Counted from the first letter of the stretch, positions 7,717-16,984 are shown. The stretch: DNA of 64,000 bases from Burkholderiaceae bacterium (GCA_024235955.1 JACKLJ010000001.1:1163501-1227500); one strand, 5' to 3'. Program-made: numbers and translations. Notes: generated by a model from the letters alone, not told the origin.

Positions 7717-8691
7717 ATGAACGCCCCGCTGTACCGCATCCCCGGCACACCGGCCGCCAGCGCGCCGGCCGAGGCACCTGCCACCACCCCGGCAGCGCCC
7801 GCCGTGGCCGCCGCGGCGCGCAGTGTGGCCGAGGTGCTGGCCGAATCGCAGGTGGAGCAGGTGCTGGCCGAGCTGGACCGCGACCTGATCGGCCTGGCGC
7901 CGGTCAAGGCGCGCATCCGCGACATTGCCGCGCTGCTGGTGATCGACAAGCTGCGCGCCAACCTGGGGCTGGTGTCGCAGGCGCCACCGCTGCACATGAG
8001 CTTCACCGGCAACCCCGGCACCGGCAAGACCACGGTGGCCATGCGCATGGCCGAGATCCTGCACCGCCTGGGCTACGTGCGCAAAGGCCACCTGGTGGCG
8101 GTGACGCGCGACGACCTGGTGGGCCAGTACATCGGCCACACGGCGCCCAAGACCAAGGAAGTGCTGAAAAAGGCCATGGGCGGTGTGCTGTTCATCGACG
8201 AGGCCTACTACCTCTACCGCCCCGAGAACGAGCGCGACTACGGGCAGGAGGCGATCGAGATTCTGCTGCAGGTGATGGAGAACCAGCGCGATGACCTGGT
8301 GGTGATCCTGGCCGGCTACAAGGACCGCATGGACACCTTCTTCCAGTCCAACCCGGGCCTGAGCAGCCGCATCGCGCACCATCTGGATTTCCCCGACTAC
8401 GGCGCCGGCGAGCTGATGCAGATTGGCCGGCAGATGCTGGCGCAGCAGGCCTACCGCTTCGGCGAAGGGGCCGAAGACGCCTTCGCCCGCTACCTGGAGC
8501 GCCGCATCGCCCAGCCGCACTTCGCCAACGCGCGCAGCGTGCGCAACGCGCTGGACCGCGCGCGCCTGCGCCAGGCCAGCCGCCTGTTCGCCGACCGCGC
8601 GCGCCAGCTCACGGCCGACGACCTCAGCACCATAGCCGCCGCCGACATCCTGGCCAGCCGGGTGTTCGGCGGGGAGGGCGCCCTCGCATGA
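7717..8691 (+). CDS. cbbX: CbbX, AAA+ activase of red-type RuBisCO
   Basis: CbbX uses ATP to thread the CbbL C-terminus and release inhibitory sugar phosphates from RuBisCO. The 324-residue protein has a Pro/Ala-rich N-terminal tail of about 40 residues, Walker A GNPGTGKT (about 98-105), the pore-loop segment GQYIGHTAPKTKE, Walker B VLFIDEAYY (about 157-165) and a sensor/arginine-finger region around NPGLSSRIAHHLDFPDY. The N-terminal extension is longer than in some homologues. Its stop codon overlaps the start of cbbY (ATGA), so the two are probably translationally coupled. Confidence 0.96.
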   Translation: MNAPLYRIPGTPAASAPAEAPATTPAAPAVAAAARSVAEVLAESQVEQVLAELDRDLIGLAPVKARIRDIAALLVIDKLRANLGLVSQAPPLHMSFTGNPGTGKTTVAMRMAEILHRLGYVRKGHLVAVTRDDLVGQYIGHTAPKTKEVLKKAMGGVLFIDEAYYLYRPENERDYGQEAIEILLQVMENQRDDLVVILAGYKDRMDTFFQSNPGLSSRIAHHLDFPDYGAGELMQIGRQMLAQQAYRFGEGAEDAFARYLERRIAQPHFANARSVRNALDRARLRQASRLFADRARQLTADDLSTIAAADILASRVFGGEGALA

Positions 8692-9437
8692 GCACGAGCC
8701 TGCAAGCCCTGATCTTCGACGTCGACGGCACCCTGGCCGACACCGAGGCCGCGCACCTGGCCGCCTTCAACGAGGCCTTCGCGCTGGAGGGCCTGGGCTG
8801 GCACTGGGACCTGCCGCTCTACACCCGGCTGCTGGAGGTGTCCGGCGGCAAGGAGCGCATCCTGCATTACTGGCGCCAGGTGCAACCGGAGCTCACCGAC
8901 ATCGGCCACGGCGTGCGCGACACCGTGGCGCGCCTGCACGAGCTGAAGACCGCCGCCTACGAGCGCGCCGTGCGCCAGGGCGCGGTGCAGCTGCGCCCCG
9001 GCGTGCTGAAGCTGATCGAGACCGCGCACGACGCCGGCCTGCGCCTGGCGATTGCCACCACCACCTCGCCGGTCAACATTGCCGCGCTGCTGCGCCAGGC
9101 CATCGGCCCGGACTGGTCGTACCGCTTCGCCGTGGTCGAAGACGCTTCCACCGCCCCGCGCAAGAAGCCCGACCCGATGGTCTACCGGCAGACGCTGGCG
9201 CGCCTGAGCTTGCCGGCCGCGGCCTGCCTGGCGTTCGAGGATTCGGCCAACGGCCTGGCGGCGGCGCGCGCCGCGGGCCTGGCCACGGTGGTCACGCCCA
9301 ACGGCTTCACCGCCCACCACGATTTCCGCGGCGCGCTGCGCGTGCTGCCAGACCTGTCGGGCGTGACGCTGGCCGCGCTGCGCGCCTGGCACGCCGAAGC
9401 CGTTCATCGAGACACAGAACCCGGGATCACGTCATGA
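8688..9437 (+). CDS. cbbY: CbbY, HAD-family sugar-bisphosphate phosphatase
   Basis: A 249-residue haloacid-dehalogenase-superfamily phosphatase. Motif I is DVDGTLADTE (Asp nucleophile and acid/base), the Thr motif II lies in IATTTSPVN, the Lys motif III in KKPDP and the acidic motif IV in LAFEDSANG. CbbY proteins dephosphorylate xylulose-1,5-bisphosphate, a misfire product that inhibits RuBisCO; this comes from characterised homologues. The start overlaps the cbbX stop by 4 bp and the stop overlaps the cbbF start by 4 bp. Confidence 0.93.
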   Translation: MSTSLQALIFDVDGTLADTEAAHLAAFNEAFALEGLGWHWDLPLYTRLLEVSGGKERILHYWRQVQPELTDIGHGVRDTVARLHELKTAAYERAVRQGAVQLRPGVLKLIETAHDAGLRLAIATTTSPVNIAALLRQAIGPDWSYRFAVVEDASTAPRKKPDPMVYRQTLARLSLPAAACLAFEDSANGLAAARAAGLATVVTPNGFTAHHDFRGALRVLPDLSGVTLAALRAWHAEAVHRDTEPGITS

Positions 9438-10543
9438 CCTTGCAGCGCCGTTACACCCTCACGCAATACCTGATCGAACAGCGCCGCCGTTTCCCCAACG
9501 CCAGCGGCGATTTCAACGCGCTGCTGCTCGACGTGGCGCTGGCCTGCAAGGCGATCGCGCGCTCGGTCGCCTTCGGCGCGCTGGAAGGCGGGCCGGGCGG
9601 CGTGGCCGCCAGCGCGCCCACGCAGGTCAACGTGCAGGGCGAGCAGCAGAAGCCGCTGGACGTGATCAGCAACGACTACTTCACCCAGATGACCGAATGG
9701 GGCGGCCACCTGGCCGGCATGGCTTCGGAAGAGATGGAGCAGCCCTACCAGATCCCGCCGCCGCACCAGCGTGGCAAGTACTTGCTGGTGTTCGACCCGC
9801 TGGACGGTTCCAGCAACATCGACGTCAACGTCACCGTGGGCAGCATCTTCAGCATCCTGCGCGCGCCGCAGGCGGTGATCGACAGCGGCCGCGACGTCAC
9901 CGAGGCCGATTTCCTGCAGCCCGGCTGCCAGCAGCTGGCGGCCGGCTACGCGCTCTACGGGCCCACCACCATGCTGATCCTGAGCGTGGGCAACGGCGTG
10001 GCCGGCTTCACGCTGGACCCGAACCTGGGCCAGTTCATGCTCACCCACCCCGCCATCCGCGTGCCCGAGGACACGCAGGAATTCGCCATCAACGCCTCCA
10101 ACGCCCGCTTCTGGGAGCCACCTGTGAAGCGCTACGTGGACGAATGCCTGGCCGGCCGCACCGGCGCGCGCGGCAAGGATTTCAACATGCGCTGGATCGC
10201 CAGCATGGTGGCCGAGGCGCACCGCATCCTGATGCGCGGCGGCGTGTTCCTGTACCCGCGCGACACCAAGGACATCGCGATGCCCGGCCGCCTGCGCCTG
10301 CTGTACGAGGCCAACCCGATCGGCTTCCTGATGGAGCAGGCCGGCGCGCGCGTCTCCACCGGGCGCGAGCCGCTGCTGCAGGTGCAGCCCGAGGCGCTGC
10401 ACCAGCGCATCGGCCTGATCTTCGGCTCGAAGCACGAGGTCGAGCGCATCGAGCGCTACCACGCCGAGCCGCCCGAGCACCTGGACCTGGCGCACCCGCT
10501 ATTCGGCGAGCGCAGCCTGTTCCGCGAGGAAATGGCCTTGTGA
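9434..10543 (+). CDS. cbbF: Fructose-1,6-bisphosphatase, class I
   Basis: The enzyme hydrolyses fructose-1,6-bisphosphate to fructose-6-phosphate in the regenerative phase of the cycle; CbbF enzymes often accept sedoheptulose-1,7-bisphosphate too. The 369-residue protein carries the metal-binding signature DPLDGSSNIDVNV near residue 122 and the active-site segment RLRLLYEANPIGFLMEQAGG-like near 290 (here AGA). Length and N-terminus (LTQYLIEQRRRFP) fit class I bacterial enzymes. ATG 9434 overlaps the cbbY stop. A family A repeat separates it from cbbP. Confidence 0.95.
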   Translation: MTLQRRYTLTQYLIEQRRRFPNASGDFNALLLDVALACKAIARSVAFGALEGGPGGVAASAPTQVNVQGEQQKPLDVISNDYFTQMTEWGGHLAGMASEEMEQPYQIPPPHQRGKYLLVFDPLDGSSNIDVNVTVGSIFSILRAPQAVIDSGRDVTEADFLQPGCQQLAAGYALYGPTTMLILSVGNGVAGFTLDPNLGQFMLTHPAIRVPEDTQEFAINASNARFWEPPVKRYVDECLAGRTGARGKDFNMRWIASMVAEAHRILMRGGVFLYPRDTKDIAMPGRLRLLYEANPIGFLMEQAGARVSTGREPLLQVQPEALHQRIGLIFGSKHEVERIERYHAEPPEHLDLAHPLFGERSLFREEMAL

Positions 10544-10605
10544 TGCTCATCATTCGATAGCTGCCTGCGCCCGCTGTGAGCGGGCTGCAGCCCTAAAACA
10601 CTTAA
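10544..10605 (+). repeat. Dispersed repeat family A, copy 4
   Basis: A full forward copy, from TGCTCATCATTCGATAGCTG to CTAAAACACTTAAAG, filling almost the whole cbbF-cbbP gap. Confidence 0.85.
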
Positions 10606-10624
10606 AGAAGTCAGTCTGCCCGCC

Positions 10625-11503
10625 ATGTCCGAACGCCACCCCATCATCGCCATCACCGGGTCTTCCGGCGCCGGCACCTCCACGGTGACGCGCACCTTCC
10701 AGAACATCTTCCGCCGCGAAGGCGTGACGGCCGCCATCATCGAAGGCGACAGCCTGCACCGCTACGACCGCCAGGAGATGAAGCGGCGCCAGGCCGAGGC
10801 CGAGCAGCAGGGCAACAAGCACTTCAGCCACTTCGGCGCCGACAACAACCTGTTCGGCGAACTGGAAGCGCTGTTCAAGGGCTACGGCGAGACCGGCCAG
10901 GGCCGCGCGCGCAAGTACCTGCACAACGCCGAGGAAGCCGCGCCCTACGGCCAGCAGCCCGGCACCTTCACGCCCTGGGAGCCGCTGCCCGAAGGCACCG
11001 ACATGCTGTTCTACGAGGGCCTGCACGGCGCCGTGGTCACGCCCGAGCACAACATCGCCCAGTGGGCCGACCTGCGCATCGGCGTGGTGCCGGTGGTCAA
11101 CCTGGAGTGGATCCAGAAGCTGTGGCGCGACAAGCACCAGCGCGGCTACAGCACCGAGGCGGTCACCGACACCATCCTGCGCCGCATGCCGGACTACGTG
11201 AACTACATCGTGCCGCAGTTCGCGCACACGCACGTCAACTTCCAGCGCGTGCCGGTGGTGGACACCAGCAACCCCTTCATCGCCCGCGACATCCCCAGCG
11301 CCGACGAGAGCATGGTGGTGATCCGCTTCGCCAACCCCAAGGGCATCGACTTCCAGTACCTGCTGAACATGGTGCACGACTCGTGGATGAGCCGCGCCAA
11401 CACCATCGTGGTGCCGGGCGGCAAGATGGAACTGGCCATGCAGCTGATCTTCACGCCGTTCGTGTGGCGGATGATGGAAAGGAAAAAAAGATCTCCCCCC
11501 TGA
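10625..11503 (+). CDS. cbbP: Phosphoribulokinase
   Basis: CbbP phosphorylates ribulose-5-phosphate with ATP to regenerate RuBP. The 292-residue protein has the P-loop GSSGAGTST (about 12-20), the acidic segment IIEGDSLHRYDR and the motif FYEGLHGAV, all typical of proteobacterial octameric phosphoribulokinases of about 290 residues. The last six residues (KKRSPP) and the TGA stop are encoded inside the first bases of a family C repeat, so the native C-terminus has probably been replaced by a few residues. The 151-bp gap to cbbT is filled by that repeat. Confidence 0.95.
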   Translation: MSERHPIIAITGSSGAGTSTVTRTFQNIFRREGVTAAIIEGDSLHRYDRQEMKRRQAEAEQQGNKHFSHFGADNNLFGELEALFKGYGETGQGRARKYLHNAEEAAPYGQQPGTFTPWEPLPEGTDMLFYEGLHGAVVTPEHNIAQWADLRIGVVPVVNLEWIQKLWRDKHQRGYSTEAVTDTILRRMPDYVNYIVPQFAHTHVNFQRVPVVDTSNPFIARDIPSADESMVVIRFANPKGIDFQYLLNMVHDSWMSRANTIVVPGGKMELAMQLIFTPFVWRMMERKKRSPP

Positions 11504-11614
11504 GGCGCTGGCGCGCCTTCCCCCCTCTCTCTTCGGGAGGGGGGACGACGCCAGTGGCCGGTACAAGCCCGGCCACGGCGTCCACCCGCATGGCCTGCTT
11601 CGCGGCCGTCTGAT
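11491..11614 (+). repeat. Repeat family C, copy 1
   Basis: This block begins TCCCCCCTGAGGCGCTGGCG, has a C-run/G-run hairpin (CCCCCCTCTCTCTTCGGGAG) and ends CCTGCTTCGCGGCCGTC. The same order of segments recurs at 39484-39607. It overlaps the 3' end of cbbP and could act as a partial terminator within the operon. Confidence 0.7.
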
Positions 11615-11654
11615 TTTGAAATACGCGCCTCGCGGTGCGCTGGAGTTTTTTGAG

Positions 11655-13733
11655 ATGAACGCCCCTTTGCCTTCGTTGGAGATCCCTGATGCCGCCACGG
11701 CCCGGCGCATGGCGAATGCGATCCGCATGCTGGCGGTGGATGCGGTGGAGCAGGCGCAGAGCGGGCACCCGGGCGCGCCGATGGGCATGGCCGACATCGC
11801 CGAGGTGCTGTGGCACCGGAACCTGAAGCACAACCCGGCCAACCCGCAGTGGGCCGACCGCGACCGCTTCGTGCTCTCCAACGGCCACGGTTCCATGCTG
11901 CTGTACGCGCTGCTGCACCTGACCGGCTACGACCTGCCGATGAGCGAGCTGCGGCGCTTCCGCCAGCTGCACAGCCGCACGCCCGGGCATCCGGAGGTGG
12001 GCGTGACGCCCGGCGTGGAAACCACCACCGGGCCGCTGGGGCAGGGCATCGCCAACGCCGTGGGCATGGCGCTGGCCGAGAAGCTGCTGGCGGCCGAGTT
12101 CAACCGTGAAGGCCACGTGGTGGTGGACCACTTCACCTACGCGTTCCTGGGCGACGGCTGCCTGATGGAGGGCCTCAGCCACGAGGCCAGCTCGCTGGCC
12201 GGCACGCTGCGTCTGTCGAAGCTGGTTGCGATCTACGACGACAACGGCATCAGCATCGACGGCCATGTCGAAGGCTGGTTCACCGACGACACGCCGGCGC
12301 GCTTCGCCGCCTACGGCTGGCACGTGATCCCCCGGGTGGACGGGCACGACCCGGCGGCGGTGGACGCCGCGCTGCGCGCCGCCCGCGAGCAGGCGCAGCG
12401 GCCCGACGGCCGCCCCACGCTGATCTGCTGCCAGACCGTGATCGGCCAGGGCGCGCCGGGCAAGGCCGGCACGCACGACGTGCACGGCGCCGCGCTCGGC
12501 GCCGCCGAAGTGGCGGCCACCCGCGAGGCGCTGGCCTGGCCGCACGCGCCGTTCGAACTGCCGGCCGACGTGGCCGCGGCGTGGGACGCCCGCGCGCGCG
12601 GGCGCGCCGCCGAGCACGTCTGGCGCGAACGCTTCGAGGCCTACCGCACGGCACATCCCGAACTGGCCGCCGAGTTCGAGCGCCGCACCAGCGGCGCGCT
12701 GCCGGCCGGCTACGCTGCGCGCCTGCCGGGGCTGCTGGCCGCCATCGCCGCGCGGCCCGAGGCCATCGCCACCCGCAAGGCCAGCCAGAACGCGCTGGAT
12801 GCGCTGGCGCCGCTGCTGCCGGAACTGTTCGGCGGCTCGGCCGACCTCACGGGCTCCAACCTGACCAACTTCAAGGGCAGCACCGTGGCCGGGCGCGACC
12901 GGCCGGGCAACCACCTGAGCTGGGGCGTGCGCGAGTTCGGCATGGCGGCCGCCCTGAACGGCATGGCGCTGCACGGCGGCTACATCCCCTACGGCGGCAC
13001 CTTCCTGACCTTCAGCGACTACAGCCGCAACGCCATCCGCATGGCGGCGCTGATGAGGCTGCGCGTGATCCACGTCTTCACGCACGATTCCATCGGCCTG
13101 GGCGAGGACGGCCCCACGCACCAGAGCGTGGAACACGTGCCGAGCCTGCGGCTGATCCCGGGCCTGGATGTCTGGCGCCCGGCCGACGGGCTGGAAACCG
13201 CCGTGGCCTGGGCCTGTGCCATCGAGCGCGCCGATGGCCCCACGGCGCTGGCCCTGTCGCGCCAGGCGCTGCCCAACCTCACGGGCGAGAAGGTTTCGGC
13301 CGGCACCATCCGGCGCGGCGGCTACGTGCTGTCGGACATGGAAGGCGCGCAGGCGGTGCTGATCGGCACCGGCTCGGAACTGGCGCTGGCGTTGCAGGCC
13401 CAGGCACGGCTGGCGGGCGAGGGCATCGCCACGCGCGTGGTCTCGATGCCCTCGACCAGCGTGTTCGACCGCCAGGACACGGCCTGGCAGGACGCCGTGC
13501 TGCCGCCCGCCCTGCCGGCGGTGGCGGTCGAGGCCGCGCACCCAGACTTCTGGCGCAAGTACGTGGGGCGCGGCGGCGCGGTGGTGGGCATCGCCAGCTT
13601 CGGCGAATCGGCACCGGCCAGGGCGCTGTACGAGCACTTCGGCATCACCGCCGAGCGCGTGGCCGCGGCGGTGCGCGGCCTGGTGCAACGCCAGCCCGCC
13701 GCGCCGGCCCGCCGCGCCGCGGCCACGGTGTGA
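11655..13733 (+). CDS. cbbT: Transketolase
   Basis: This thiamine-diphosphate enzyme moves two-carbon ketol units between sugar phosphates in RuBP regeneration. The 692-residue protein shows the N-terminal AQSGHPGAPMGMADI segment, the ThDP motif beginning GDGCLMEG, and the pyrimidine-domain segment FTHDSIGLGEDGPTHQ with the conserved catalytic His and Glu. ATG 11655 was chosen over upstream codons in the repeat because it precedes the normal N-terminus (DAATARRMANAIRMLAVDAV). Only 11 bp separate it from cbbZ. Confidence 0.96.
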   Translation: MNAPLPSLEIPDAATARRMANAIRMLAVDAVEQAQSGHPGAPMGMADIAEVLWHRNLKHNPANPQWADRDRFVLSNGHGSMLLYALLHLTGYDLPMSELRRFRQLHSRTPGHPEVGVTPGVETTTGPLGQGIANAVGMALAEKLLAAEFNREGHVVVDHFTYAFLGDGCLMEGLSHEASSLAGTLRLSKLVAIYDDNGISIDGHVEGWFTDDTPARFAAYGWHVIPRVDGHDPAAVDAALRAAREQAQRPDGRPTLICCQTVIGQGAPGKAGTHDVHGAALGAAEVAATREALAWPHAPFELPADVAAAWDARARGRAAEHVWRERFEAYRTAHPELAAEFERRTSGALPAGYAARLPGLLAAIAARPEAIATRKASQNALDALAPLLPELFGGSADLTGSNLTNFKGSTVAGRDRPGNHLSWGVREFGMAAALNGMALHGGYIPYGGTFLTFSDYSRNAIRMAALMRLRVIHVFTHDSIGLGEDGPTHQSVEHVPSLRLIPGLDVWRPADGLETAVAWACAIERADGPTALALSRQALPNLTGEKVSAGTIRRGGYVLSDMEGAQAVLIGTGSELALALQAQARLAGEGIATRVVSMPSTSVFDRQDTAWQDAVLPPALPAVAVEAAHPDFWRKYVGRGGAVVGIASFGESAPARALYEHFGITAERVAAAVRGLVQRQPAAPARRAAATV

Positions 13734-13744
13734 GGCAGGCCGCC

Positions 13745-14446
13745 ATGGAACCGGCCTGGGGGCTGATCGGCTTCGATCTCGACGGCACGCTGGTCGACAC
13801 CGCGCCGGAGATCGGCGACGCCGTGAACGACACGCTGCGCCGGCTGGGGCTGCCGGCGGTGCCCGCCGGGCGCGTGATCGGCTGGATCGGCCACGGCACG
13901 CGCGAGCTGCTGCTGCAGGCGCTGGCCCACGCCGGCGGCGAGCCACCCGAGGCGCTGCGCGGTTCGGAAGCCTTCACGCGCGCCACCTTGCAGTTCGACC
14001 GCGACTACCTGGCGCGCTGCGGCACGCGCAGCCAGCCCTACGCCGGCGCGCGCGAGCTGCTGGCCGCGCTGCGCGCACAGGGCGTGCGCACCTGCGTGGT
14101 CACCAACAAGGAAACCCGCTTCACCGCCCGCGTGCTGGCCGCGCACGGGCTCGACGCGCTGCTCGACCGCGTGGTCTGCGGCGACACGCTGCCGGTGAAG
14201 AAGCCCGACCCGGCCGGCCTGCAGTCCTGCCTGCAGGCTTTCGCCACGCCGCCGGAGCGCGCGATGTTCGTGGGCGATTCCAGCATCGACGCCGCCACTG
14301 CCCGCGCCGCCAACCTGCCGGTGTGGCTGCTCAGCCATGGCTACAACATGGGCCAGCCCGTGGCCGCCTGCCGGCCCGACCGCGTGTTCGACGATTTCGC
14401 CAGCCTGCGCGCCGCCCTGGGGCTGGCGCCGGTGCCCGTGGCCTGA
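13745..14446 (+). CDS. cbbZ: Phosphoglycolate phosphatase
   Basis: CbbZ removes phosphate from 2-phosphoglycolate, the product of RuBisCO's oxygenase reaction. The 233-residue HAD protein has motif I FDLDGTLVDTAPEI, motif II in CVVTNKE, Lys in KKPDP and the acidic motif FVGDSSID; the length is typical of Gph/CbbZ. Position in the cbb operon supports phosphoglycolate over other HAD substrates. The ATG at 13745 is the first after cbbT. Confidence 0.93.
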   Translation: MEPAWGLIGFDLDGTLVDTAPEIGDAVNDTLRRLGLPAVPAGRVIGWIGHGTRELLLQALAHAGGEPPEALRGSEAFTRATLQFDRDYLARCGTRSQPYAGARELLAALRAQGVRTCVVTNKETRFTARVLAAHGLDALLDRVVCGDTLPVKKPDPAGLQSCLQAFATPPERAMFVGDSSIDAATARAANLPVWLLSHGYNMGQPVAACRPDRVFDDFASLRAALGLAPVPVA

Positions 14447-14451
14447 CGCCG

Positions 14452-14520
14452 GATGCTCATGAAGTGATAGCTGCCTGCGCCCGCCACCAAGGGGCTGGAG
14501 GCCGATTCTGTTCAAAAATT
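14452..14520 (+). repeat. Dispersed repeat family A, copy 5
   Basis: A complete forward copy, useful as the type sequence: GTGATAGCTGCCTGCGCCCG, then CCACCAAGGGGCTGGAGGCC, then an AT-rich GATTCTGTTCAAAAATTC end. It fills the cbbZ-cbbA gap and stops just before the cbbA ribosome site. Confidence 0.88.
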
Positions 14521-14533
14521 CTAAGGAGATGAG

Positions 14534-15583
14534 ATGCCCCTGGTTTCCCTGCGCACCGTGCTCGACCACGCCGCCGAACACGGCTACGGCGTGCCCGCCT
14601 TCAACGTCAACAACCTGGAGCAGATCCACGCCATCATGCAGGCGGCCGAGACCACCGACAGCCCGGTGATCCTGCAGGCCTCGGCCGGCGCGCGCAAGTA
14701 CGCGGGCGAGCCCTACCTGCGCCACATGGTGCTGGCCGCGGCCGAGGCGCACCCGCGCCTGCCCATCGTGCTGCACCAGGACCACGGCGCCAGCCCGGCG
14801 GTCTGCCTGCAGGCCATCCGCTCCGGCTTCACCAGCGTGATGATGGACGGCTCGCTGATGGAAGACGCCAAAACGCCCGCCAGCTACGACTACAACGTCG
14901 ACGTGACGCGCCGCGTGGTCGACATGGCGCACGCCGTGGGCGTGTCGGTGGAGGGCGAGCTGGGGTGCCTGGGCAGCCTGGAAACCGGCGAGGCCGGCGA
15001 GGAAGACGGCGTGGGCGCGGCCGGCCAGCTGAGCCGCGACATGCTGCTTACCGACCCGGACCAGGCCCGCGACTTCGTGGCCCGCACTGGCGTCGACGCG
15101 CTGGCCATCGCCATCGGCACCAGCCACGGCGCCTACAAGTTCAGCCGCCAGCCCACCGGCGACATCCTGGCCATCGACCGCATCGCCGCCATCCACGCGC
15201 GCATTCCGGGCACGCACCTGGTGATGCACGGCTCGTCCAGCGTGCCGCAGGAATGGCTGGCCATCATCCGCCAGTACGGCGGCGACATGAAGGAAACCTA
15301 CGGTGTGCCGGTGGAGGAGATCGTGCGCGGCATCAAGCACGGCGTGCGCAAGATCAACATCGACACCGACATCCGCCTGGCCATGACCGGCGCCATGCGC
15401 GAGACCTTCGCGCGCCAGCCGGCCGAGTTCGATCCGCGCAAGGCGCTGGCGGCCGCCACCAGGGCGGCGGCCGGCATCTGCAAGGCGCGCTTCGAAGCCT
15501 TCGGCTGCGCCGGCCAGGGCAGCCGCGTGCCGCACGTGGGGCTGGAGGCGATGGCGACGCGCTACGCCGCCAAGGCCGGCTGA
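14534..15583 (+). CDS. cbbA: Fructose/sedoheptulose-bisphosphate aldolase, class II
   Basis: This Zn-dependent aldolase condenses DHAP with glyceraldehyde-3-phosphate (or erythrose-4-phosphate). The 349-residue protein has the zinc ligand segment VLHQDHGAS, the conserved SVEGELGCLGSLETG and the third ligand region THLVMHGSSSVP, matching the CbbA/Calvin subtype. AAGGAG at 14523-14528 positions ATG 14534. It is the last gene of the operon; the next gene is convergent, 19 bp away. Confidence 0.95.
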   Translation: MPLVSLRTVLDHAAEHGYGVPAFNVNNLEQIHAIMQAAETTDSPVILQASAGARKYAGEPYLRHMVLAAAEAHPRLPIVLHQDHGASPAVCLQAIRSGFTSVMMDGSLMEDAKTPASYDYNVDVTRRVVDMAHAVGVSVEGELGCLGSLETGEAGEEDGVGAAGQLSRDMLLTDPDQARDFVARTGVDALAIAIGTSHGAYKFSRQPTGDILAIDRIAAIHARIPGTHLVMHGSSSVPQEWLAIIRQYGGDMKETYGVPVEEIVRGIKHGVRKINIDTDIRLAMTGAMRETFARQPAEFDPRKALAAATRAAAGICKARFEAFGCAGQGSRVPHVGLEAMATRYAAKAG

Positions 15584-15602
15584 GCGGCCGGGAGGCGCTG
15601 GC

Positions 15603-16124
15603 TCAGGCCGCCTGCCGGCGTGCCGGCGGCTGCGCTGCCGCACGCTGCGCCACCGCCTGCTTGAGCGCCGGGAACAGGCCCAGCGCGAACAGCACCTCGG
15701 CCACGATGAACAGCGGCCCGATCAGCAGGCTCACCAGCTCGTCGAAGAAGGCCGGCTTGCGGCCTTCGAACCAGTGGCCGATGAACTGCAGCACCCAGCC
15801 GACCACGAACACGCCCACCGCCAGCACGGTGCGCGAGGCCGGAAAGGCGGCGGCCACGGCCTCGGTCAGCACCACGCCCAGGCTCAGCAGCACGGCCATC
15901 ACCAGGCCCAGGCGCAGGTCCAGCCACAGGTAGTACCAGACCGCCATGGCGCTGACGGCCAGCGCGGGCGTCACCGGCGCCGGGTCGTCCAGGAGCACCG
16001 GGCGCGCCAGCAGCAGCTGGATCGCCAGCACGATCAGCGGAATGCCCAGCATGTGCGTGGCGACGTTGCGGCCGTCGCGGTGGTAGGCGGCGTAGTTGGC
16101 GAGGTGGTCGGCGATCCGGCTCAT
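15603..16124 (-). CDS. Mpo1-like (DUF962) integral membrane protein
   Basis: The 173-residue protein begins with MSRIADHLANYAAYHRDGRN, where the early His residues and the later THMLGIP and GHWFEGRKPAFFDE segments match the DUF962/Mpo1 family. Four to five hydrophobic helices follow. Yeast Mpo1 is an Fe(II)-dependent dioxygenase acting on 2-hydroxy fatty acids in the membrane; for bacterial members the substrate is not established. It is transcribed towards cbbA and its own stop lies 19 bp from the cbbA stop. Confidence 0.82.
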   Translation of the reverse strand: MSRIADHLANYAAYHRDGRNVATHMLGIPLIVLAIQLLLARPVLLDDPAPVTPALAVSAMAVWYYLWLDLRLGLVMAVLLSLGVVLTEAVAAAFPASRTVLAVGVFVVGWVLQFIGHWFEGRKPAFFDELVSLLIGPLFIVAEVLFALGLFPALKQAVAQRAAAQPPARRQAA

Positions 16125-16188
16125 GGTGGGGGCTTGGTGGGCGCCTGCGGCGCGTTCCGGTGCAGGGTAGCGGCGCGCCGGCCGCAGA

Positions 16189-16980
16189 TCAACCGTGACT
16201 ACCCTGCCACGGTCGCTGGTCCAGGTAAGCCGCCCAAAGGCGCTGCCAGGCCGGCCAGTCGTGCCCGCCGCCGGTGGTGAACACGCGGCCCGGCGGCAGC
16301 GTGGCGCCGACCAGCCGGTTGCTCATCACGAAGCGGTCGTCCTCGCCCCAGCCCATCAGCAGCGGCGGGCGCTGGCGCGCCACGGCGCGGTCGGCGTAGC
16401 CGCGCAGCCAGCGCCAGAGCGCGAGGTCGTGAACGTCGGCACCGGGCAGTTCGCCATCCCACGCAGCCAGACCGCCGGCCTGGGCGATGTGCGCGGGCAG
16501 GTCGCGCCGGCCCAGGAAGGCGGCCATCACGAACAGCCCGTCGATGCTGGCGCTGTGCTGCGCCGCGTACAGCAGCGAGCCGTAGCCGCCCAGCGAGATG
16601 CCGCACAGCCAGATGCGGGCGTAGCCGCGCGCACGCGCCGGCTGCACGATGTCGTCGTGCACGCGCTGCACGATCTGCTGGCTGGTGTAGTAGCCGGCGT
16701 GGGCGTCGGCCAGCTGCACATCCACTGGCAGGCCGCGCGCGCGCACTGCCTGTACGAAGCCTTCGCGCAGGAAATCGCCCGGCCCGTCGTAGGCGCCGGG
16801 CAGCAGCACCAGCAGCGTGGCTGCCCGCGCCGGCGGCGCGGCGAGGTCGAGCACGCTGTCCATCGGTACCTTGGCGGGTGGCGTGATCAAGGGCAGCCCC
16901 GTGCAGGCCGAGAGCAGGGCACCGCCCAGGCCGGCCAGCGCGGCGCGGCGGGGCAGGTGGCGGGTGGTGCGGTCGGACAT
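16189..16980 (-). CDS. Alpha/beta-hydrolase, predicted lipoprotein
   Basis: The 263-residue protein has a signal peptide with twin arginines (LPRRAALAGLGGALLSAC) and a lipobox LLSAC, so it is probably an outer-membrane or periplasmic lipoprotein. The nucleophile elbow is GISLGG (Ser), with the acid near GWGEDDRF and a late His in TTGGGHDWPAW. The substrate is unknown. The start at 16980 lies just beyond a tandem-repeat block that separates it from the upstream methyltransferase on the same strand, so it may be co-transcribed with that gene. Confidence 0.78.
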   Translation of the reverse strand: MSDRTTRHLPRRAALAGLGGALLSACTGLPLITPPAKVPMDSVLDLAAPPARAATLLVLLPGAYDGPGDFLREGFVQAVRARGLPVDVQLADAHAGYYTSQQIVQRVHDDIVQPARARGYARIWLCGISLGGYGSLLYAAQHSASIDGLFVMAAFLGRRDLPAHIAQAGGLAAWDGELPGADVHDLALWRWLRGYADRAVARQRPPLLMGWGEDDRFVMSNRLVGATLPPGRVFTTGGGHDWPAWQRLWAAYLDQRPWQGSHG

Positions 16981-16984
16981 GGGT

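Noticed and set aside
9404..10495. 363-codon minus-strand frame across cbbF
   Set aside because: Composition-driven shadow; cbbF on the plus strand has all family motifs.
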